Below, piece after piece: positions 58,998 through 64,000 of a DNA stretch of 64,000 nucleotides. Source of the DNA: Anniella stebbinsi (taxonomy: Eukaryota > Chordata > Lepidosauria > Squamata > Anniellidae); contig JARDYH010000003.1 of assembly GCA_029215795.1 (NCBI GenBank), forward strand, positions 104,874,609 through 104,938,608, read 5' to 3'. Every line of letters begins with the position of its first letter. The first letter of the stretch is position 1. Below the pieces are notes generated by a model that made no database searches, was not told where the DNA came from, and saw only the letters and a list, made by a program, of their open reading frames with translations. The translations under genes and the position numbers were made by a program.

Positions 58998-59115
58998 TAA
59001 TCATTTATTTATTTAAAACAATTATATCCCACCTTTGGTTTTACCTTTGTTATCTTAAGGCAGCTAACAAAGATAAAACCATAAATTAACAATCTAAAAA
59101 CCACACAATCCAGTA
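58998..59115 (-). mobile_element. LINE 3' UTR tail (L2-like)
   Basis: 'catttatttatttaaaacaa', 'tatcccacctttggttttac' and an A-rich stretch; only the 3' end is left. Confidence 0.45.
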
Positions 59116-59274
59116 CCAAACCACAGTCAATCAGCTTGTAAGGAATAACAGAAAACAGCAGCAAAGAATGATACAAAATCCTGTCTCCATTAAAACCAGC
59201 AATTTTGGATTATAGCTCCTTTCATTAGAAAGCATGCAATATTATGGAGAGTTTTAGTTTTATATACTGTACAT

Positions 59275-59309
59275 GTGGTGGTGGTGGTGGTGGTGGTGGT
59301 GGTGGTGGT
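59275..59309. repeat. (GGT)n microsatellite
   Basis: About 11 GGT units. Confidence 0.95.
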
Positions 59310-59679
59310 AAGAATTGTAAATAGTGAGGTCAGAAGGAAACAGCAACAAGTGACTGTCTTTATAATACTCTAGCCACGTCTGGGCAAGTGGAAATGTTGC
59401 AGCAGAAGAAACATATCTAGCAAGTTTTCCAGCAGTAAAGTGACAAAACACATAGTTTGGGATAAGCTACAAGTTTGATCATTTTGTATTTCCACGTATC
59501 TTTTTTTGCTTATGCAGTATCTGCACTCCAGAGGCATGACTGAAAACCCCTACCTAGCTCAGCTAAATGCAAATCATTTAAGTTCAAGAAAAATGGCCTG
59601 TTAAAAAGACAGCATTCAGGCTTAAGCAAACTTAACACCCAATTCGTAATCCAGTATATCTAAAACTTTGGGTACTTAC

Positions 59680-59885
59680 CTTTGAATAAGGTTGCCCAAA
59701 AAGCCTTTCCAAAGGTGTATCTTGCACTATCACTTTCCTTGTTTGAAAAGGTAAATGTTTTATTCTCTCCTCCTCCCTTCAGCTTTACACAAGACTGACA
59801 TAATTCAAGTAAAAGAGCAAAACTAATTCTGGATGTCTTTCACTTCCTCATTGGAACTTCATGCAATTAAGGGGTGGGGCCAATT
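59680..59885 (-). promoter_or_regulatory. Candidate BCL2L14 non-coding first exon and promoter
   Basis: On the minus strand a full-consensus donor CAAAG|gtaagt ends at 59680, with no long open frame upstream of it. About 160 bases upstream is GGAAGTGAAA (59838–59847), an exact ETS–IRF composite element (GGAANNGAAA), and a CACCC/KLF-like GC stretch lies at 59870–59881. The distance to the first coding exon would be 14.7 kb. This is an inference from sequence motifs only: any 14-kb upstream region may contain a chance donor. Confidence 0.3.
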
Positions 59886-60394
59886 GACCCAACATGCTAA
59901 CAGACCTCTGCTAAAAGAAACACACCCAACAACCTGCTATTATTTCAAAGTCATTCTGTCTGTGCTTGAAGTCTGTCTGCACTGTTCATTCATTCATTCA
60001 TTCATTCCCTGCACCAAATTGTAATGTTCGAGGGTCATCTTTGAATGTTCAAGGACCCATCTAATGAACGACCTGTTTCCAACAGCGCCCAGCCAGACCG
60101 TTCTGGGAAGTGCATAAGCAGGACATGAAAAAACCGCACCCCTTGCTGTTGCTTGAATTCCTGCAACTGGTATAATAAAGAAGTCTAAACTGCCTCTGAA
60201 GTTGGAGGTTCCACTTGTCTGTTATGGTTAACAATCACCAATAGATCCATCCTTCATTCATTTGTCTATTTCTCCTTTAATACCATCCAAGGCAACAGCC
60301 ACTGTCACATCTTGCGACATTGAATTTTATACGTTAACTATATGTTGATGGAAGAAATACCTTCCTTTTTGTTAATCTTGAATCTACTGTTTAT

Positions 60395-60517
60395 TAGAGC
60401 CTATCTACACTACTGCTTTAAAATGGTTTATAACAGTTTTAAACCGGTTAATAACTGTTATTGACCGGTTTAAAACTATTACAAACCGTTTTAAAGCAGT
60501 AGTGTAGATCGGCTCTA
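60395..60517. mobile_element. Foldback MITE, near-perfect palindrome
   Basis: Arms of about 60 bases: TAGAGCC-ATCTACACTACTG, CTTTAAAA-GGTTT and ACCGGTTAATAAC face their inverses around the centre at 60456. Only a handful of positions differ. Core shared with 15464–15581. No clear target duplication read. Confidence 0.8.
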
Positions 60518-61044
60518 GTTTCACTGGGTGACTGACTGCCAAGCTCTAGCCTCCCCCAACCTGGTGCAATACCCGACATCCTCAGCCATCCATCTAACAC
60601 ATCTGGAAAACACCAGATGGGGCAAAGCGGCTTTAGCACCACACCTCTGTTATCTCAACCCCAAATGTGCAGCAAATACTAACACCATTTACTAAAACAA
60701 AAAGGACCCCATGTTCAGCCCCCACCCTGTTAGGCCTTGTTTAGCTTACCACATGTGACACCTTGCTCATTCAGCCTGGGCTGTTGCTGGTGAGGTGGAA
60801 AAATGCTCCGTGTAATGGCAACAGGGGACAGGGCAAATAAGCATGTGAAAGAGCAGGGGGATTTTCTCACATGGAAGGAAAGACAAAGGCAAAGTAAGTC
60901 GTGCAGGATCATGTCCTATCCAACAATCCCGCAGAAACAGTGTTTGGGACGGTGCATAGAGAAGACACGTCGTTTCTCAGTGCATGGGGCATTTCCCCAA
61001 TTTCCTGCTCTACAGCCTCTTCCATGCCTGAGTTTTCAAAAGGC

Positions 61045-61082
61045 CCCTCTTCCAACTCTACTATTTTATGATGCTATGATAA
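61045..61082 (+). mobile_element. CR1 LINE extreme 3' end
   Basis: 'cttccaactctactatttta' and 'tgatgctatgat' equal the CR1 3' terminus (inverse of 48363–48400). Confidence 0.7.
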
Positions 61083-61142
61083 GTAGGAAACAAAGCACTT
61101 GAAGCAGGTTCTGATGGTGCTTGTTGCTGCGTATATGCAACA

Positions 61143-61162
61143 TACACACACACACACACACA
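61143..61162. repeat. (AC)n microsatellite
   Basis: Ten AC units. Confidence 0.85.
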
Positions 61163-61733
61163 TCCTGGAGTCATGAGGCATTTCTTACCCACTGCAACCC
61201 ACAAGAATGTGTGGTAAGAGCCTTGTGCAATGGTTTGGCCACTTAAGGGAAGTGGTATACGTTTGGCCAGAACTACACTGTGGTCTGAGATCCAACAATG
61301 CCTCACAAAATATGGTTTAAAATTGGTCTTACCACAGAACCAGTGAGGGGGAAGAAAGTTACCTCACAGAGGTCAGAATGTGCTTGTTCAGATTGTGTGA
61401 TAATAACTGCTTTTAGCACAGATTCACGGGTGTTACATCTCCATTTCCCTCAATAAACTCATAGGGAGATTGCCAGTTGTGCATCCACAGGTGGCAGAAA
61501 TGTGACTTCTCCGCCATTTCCCACCCCATGAACCCTGATGACATTCCTAAATCAGGAACAAAAGCGCCCTGCATTGCCCCCTTCCTTCAACCAGAATTGA
61601 AAGCAGGTGATACGTACTGCTCTGTGATAACCCAGCCCAGCTTTGCGCTATGGGAAACCCTCTCTTCCTGTCTTCACACAAACTGTTCTTTCAGATTGCA
61701 TGGGCTAGCAAAATAAAGTGTTTTTCTTCTGAG

Positions 61734-62088
61734 ACTGCCTCTACAAGAGAGGTTTAAAGCTCTTTCAAGGCGTTTTAAAAAATTTACCTCTACAAGAACG
61801 GAGCGCAAATCGGGCGTAGAGGCGCGTTATCTCTCCGATTATGCACATTATCGAATGCGCGTTAAATCACGAGTTTTATTTTGCTCCGGCCATTAAAGCG
61901 TATTTTGACTATGTGAACAAGTGCTTATGCGCATTAACTACTTGTAAAGTGCATTTTGGGCATCCGTTAATGCGCTTCGCCGCCTCTCGCCACCTCTCGT
62001 GCAGAGGGATTAGGTGTAAATGCGCTTCAGCGATTATGCGCATAATCGCCTAACCAGGCGCAAAAGCGAATCCTTGTAGAGGGGACCT
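61734..62088. mobile_element. CpG-rich palindromic DNA element
   Basis: Outer ends 'cctctacaag' (61738–61748, again at 61787–61796) and inverse 'cttgtagagg' (62073–62082). The inside is rich in CpG and in TGCGCA/TTAATGCGC motifs, with a perfect 20-base palindrome GCGATTATGCGCATAATCGC at 62030–62049. The right end recurs as a fragment at 45042–45088. No open frame of note; probably a non-autonomous DNA transposon. Confidence 0.6.
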
Positions 62089-63402
62089 GAGAGGAAAATA
62101 AAACAGCTGTGCACCTACAAACATGGTTCTGAGGTAAATTCTACTTTAGGTGGGAGAATATTCCATTATATTCCAAATCCCAATATTATATTACAGTCAT
62201 ATAAATCCAGACTTTATATGTAAACTGCTGCTTGAAACCAGTCTTTAGTTCTGGCAAGGCCAGCACTGACACCTAGTGGTCAAAAACATTCTAACGGCAA
62301 TCAAACTCTTAGTAGGATCACAGTTTTGAGAATTCCAGGTTAGTAATTCCCTGATTTTACCACAGAGGCAAACCAGTAGCATCAATCCCTTTGCTAAAAT
62401 AAGCTGTGACATATTACCTGTACTGTTATAGCTATACATAAAAACAGGTGTTATACATAGTGGGGATGGAATTTGATTATATCCAAGGGTGGTACTTTGA
62501 ATCAAAGAGGATCATCAGACCAGGGCGGGGGGGATCGCATTTCCTTCCCGTCACTTTGCCTCCTGCTTCTGTCCCACAATAGGGATGAGCAGCTTTCTCT
62601 TTCTTCACACAGGAAAGAGGAAACAAGCAATGATCATGTGACCCATTCAGTGGTCATTTTTATCATGCTGCTTCTCCTGCACACAGCAGGAAATGGTGGC
62701 AAGTTTCATTACAGCCCCCCAAAAATGGATTTTCTGGGTCTTCTTTCGTGATGGAAAAACAAGCAGAAGACGTGGGAGGCGGATGGCATCGTCAAAAGGA
62801 CCTGCGAACATCCAGTAACGAGTGTGCTATAAAACGCTAGCCTAATGATGCTCTAACTAAGATCTTGTTCCCCTGCACCAAATGATCTTTACCCTCCTTC
62901 CACTGAAATGGCATCAATATTGAAGGATTTCCAATTGAGTAGCAGAATATTTCCTTCTTACAGGAGTCCTGATTACTGTCCTCAGGCAGTCATTCATGTG
63001 GAGAAACTTACTATATGGACTGGTGGGACATGGAGAGGCAATCTTCCCAATCCCCTCTCCATTATACTTAGGGGGAGAAAAACTTTAATTGTGCTGTCAT
63101 ATAGCCAAGGATGCATTCTCTCAGGTTACCAGAGGAGGCGATAAAGAGCACCACACGCTGTTGTAAAGAAAATACTGGAAGGCTGAATAAAAAGGTTGTC
63201 GATAGGAAGACAGGCCCCCCGTCTTGATGGTGGTGTGCTCGCACTGTGAGGCCTCGGGCACCCGCACTTGTGTTCCTTCCCAACATCTGCATGCGAAGGA
63301 GCGCGAGTGTGGAGTTGCTGCCCCCACACCAAGCACCGGGGGGGGGGGGGAAGGAATGGGGCAACCAGGGGGGAGGAATAGAGGGATATGCAGCACCCAA
63401 AC
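62089..63402. other. Upstream of BCL2L14, nothing recognised
   Basis: No gene or clear repeat family recognised; a G run is at 63340–63351. Confidence 0.4.
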
Positions 63403-63555
63403 CTGGCTCTCCTCCCTCTGACCTCCCTCTCGCTGCCCCATTCCTCTCCCCCCGCTTTTTAATTTTTTATCTGTTAATAAAATAAATAAATCTGTAAATA
63501 AAATGGGGAGAGGAATGGGGCATCCAGAGGGAGGTCCATGGGAGGAGAGCCAGGG
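63403..63555. repeat. Large inverted repeat with AT-rich loop
   Basis: Left arm 63403–63451 (CCTGGCTCTCCTCCC…CCCCATTCCTCTCCCC) and right arm 63505–63553 (GGGGAGAGGAATGGGG…GGGAGGAGAGCCAGG) are inverse copies with few mismatches, around a 53-base AT-rich loop. A further direct copy of the GGAGGAATGGGGCA part is at about 63594–63610 and another at about 63348–63370. The 192-residue minus-strand open frame here is low-complexity. Confidence 0.75.
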
Positions 63556-63699
63556 AGAGAAAAAAGGAAGAAAATAAAAATAAAAAATGGGGGGGGGAGG
63601 AATGGGGCAGCCAGAAGTGAAGTCAGAGGGATTTGATGTTGAGTGGGGTTTACACTGGAGGAGCGAATGTGCACCGCAGCACAGCTCGGGCACTGGCAC

Positions 63700-63990
63700 T
63701 CCTGCTTTAGTGTTTTGTTAAAAAAAATTGTGAGTCAGAGCTTGCTGGACCACCCATCCCATCTGTCCCAGTGATAGCACCCAATCAGGGGGCACCATTG
63801 TCCCAGCCCTGCCTCTGCCGTAATATTGGAGCAAGGCGACAGACAGCAAATCTGCCTCTGTGCCGTGCTCAGTGGAAAAAGTCAGGGTACATGCCTGACC
63901 TTTTTAAAGCGGAGCTTTGGGGGTTTGTCCCTGGATGGCTTCGCAATGGCGGCTGCATCATGTAGATTACCTGCCACCACTCCGAAGCCA
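63700..63990 (+). repeat. Unclassified dispersed repeat U1, copy D
   Basis: 'cagtggaaaaagtcagggta', 'catgcctgacctttttaaag', 'gcaatggcggctgcatcatg' match the corresponding blocks of copies A–C. It may continue past the window end. Confidence 0.5.
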
Positions 63991-64000
63991 CCGTGGGACA

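Noticed and set aside
63121..63699. 192-residue open frame on the minus strand rich in Pro/Phe/Ser
   Set aside because: Low-complexity translation of the G-rich minisatellite and its inverted repeat.

Overview
The window is vertebrate nuclear DNA, and the repeat content points to a squamate reptile (lizard or snake). It holds intron-split orthologues of two vertebrate genes in the conserved order LRP6–BCL2L14. They sit in a dense mixture of L2 and CR1 LINEs, an L1 relic, a Penelope-like relic, a Helitron, hAT-type and foldback MITEs and a tRNA-derived SINE. No prokaryotic feature, CRISPR array, rRNA or true tRNA gene was seen. The squamate placement is inferred from the repeats and is not proven.

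Region 1–29.8 kb (+ strand): the last six coding exons of LRP6, the Wnt co-receptor, at 1092–1328, 10830–10940, 18083–18313, 20055–20191, 21719–21816 and 22973–23264. They encode the three LDLR class A repeats, the transmembrane helix and the whole cytoplasmic tail with its five PPP(S/T)P-type signalling motifs (368 residues, intact, all splice phases compatible). A long 3' UTR of about 6.5 kb runs to a cluster of AATAAA signals at 29758–29802. The introns carry most of the LINE relics. One intron contains a nested hAT > L2 > Helitron > L2/MITE stack at 13808–16909 whose boundaries can be read to the base.

Region 29.8–35.9 kb: the gap between the two convergent genes. It holds a truncated second Helitron-like copy, an L2 3' end, hAT MITEs and microsatellites.

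Region 35.9–45.0 kb (− strand): the complete coding sequence of BCL2L14 (Bcl-G) in five exons: 44553–44991, 42165–42329, 39617–39687, 38545–38817 and 35925–35966. They join in phase to a 329-residue protein with a BH3-like core and a BH2-type block. Introns contain L2, CR1 and SINE copies. Convergent LRP6 and BCL2L14 with nothing else between them matches the arrangement on human 12p13.

Region 45–64 kb: sequence upstream of BCL2L14, with no recognisable coding gene. It is packed with L2, CR1, SINE and palindromic MITE-like elements and a dispersed repeat I cannot classify. A candidate non-coding first exon and promoter for BCL2L14 is proposed near 59.68–59.88 kb. ETV6, the next gene expected from human synteny, was not seen.

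I found no new multigene system. The unusual content is in repeat architecture: exactly bounded nested insertions, related foldback hairpins in or next to the 3' ends of both genes, a CpG-rich palindromic element with a fragment 43 bp upstream of the first BCL2L14 coding exon, and strings of hairpins in the 3' third of the window.
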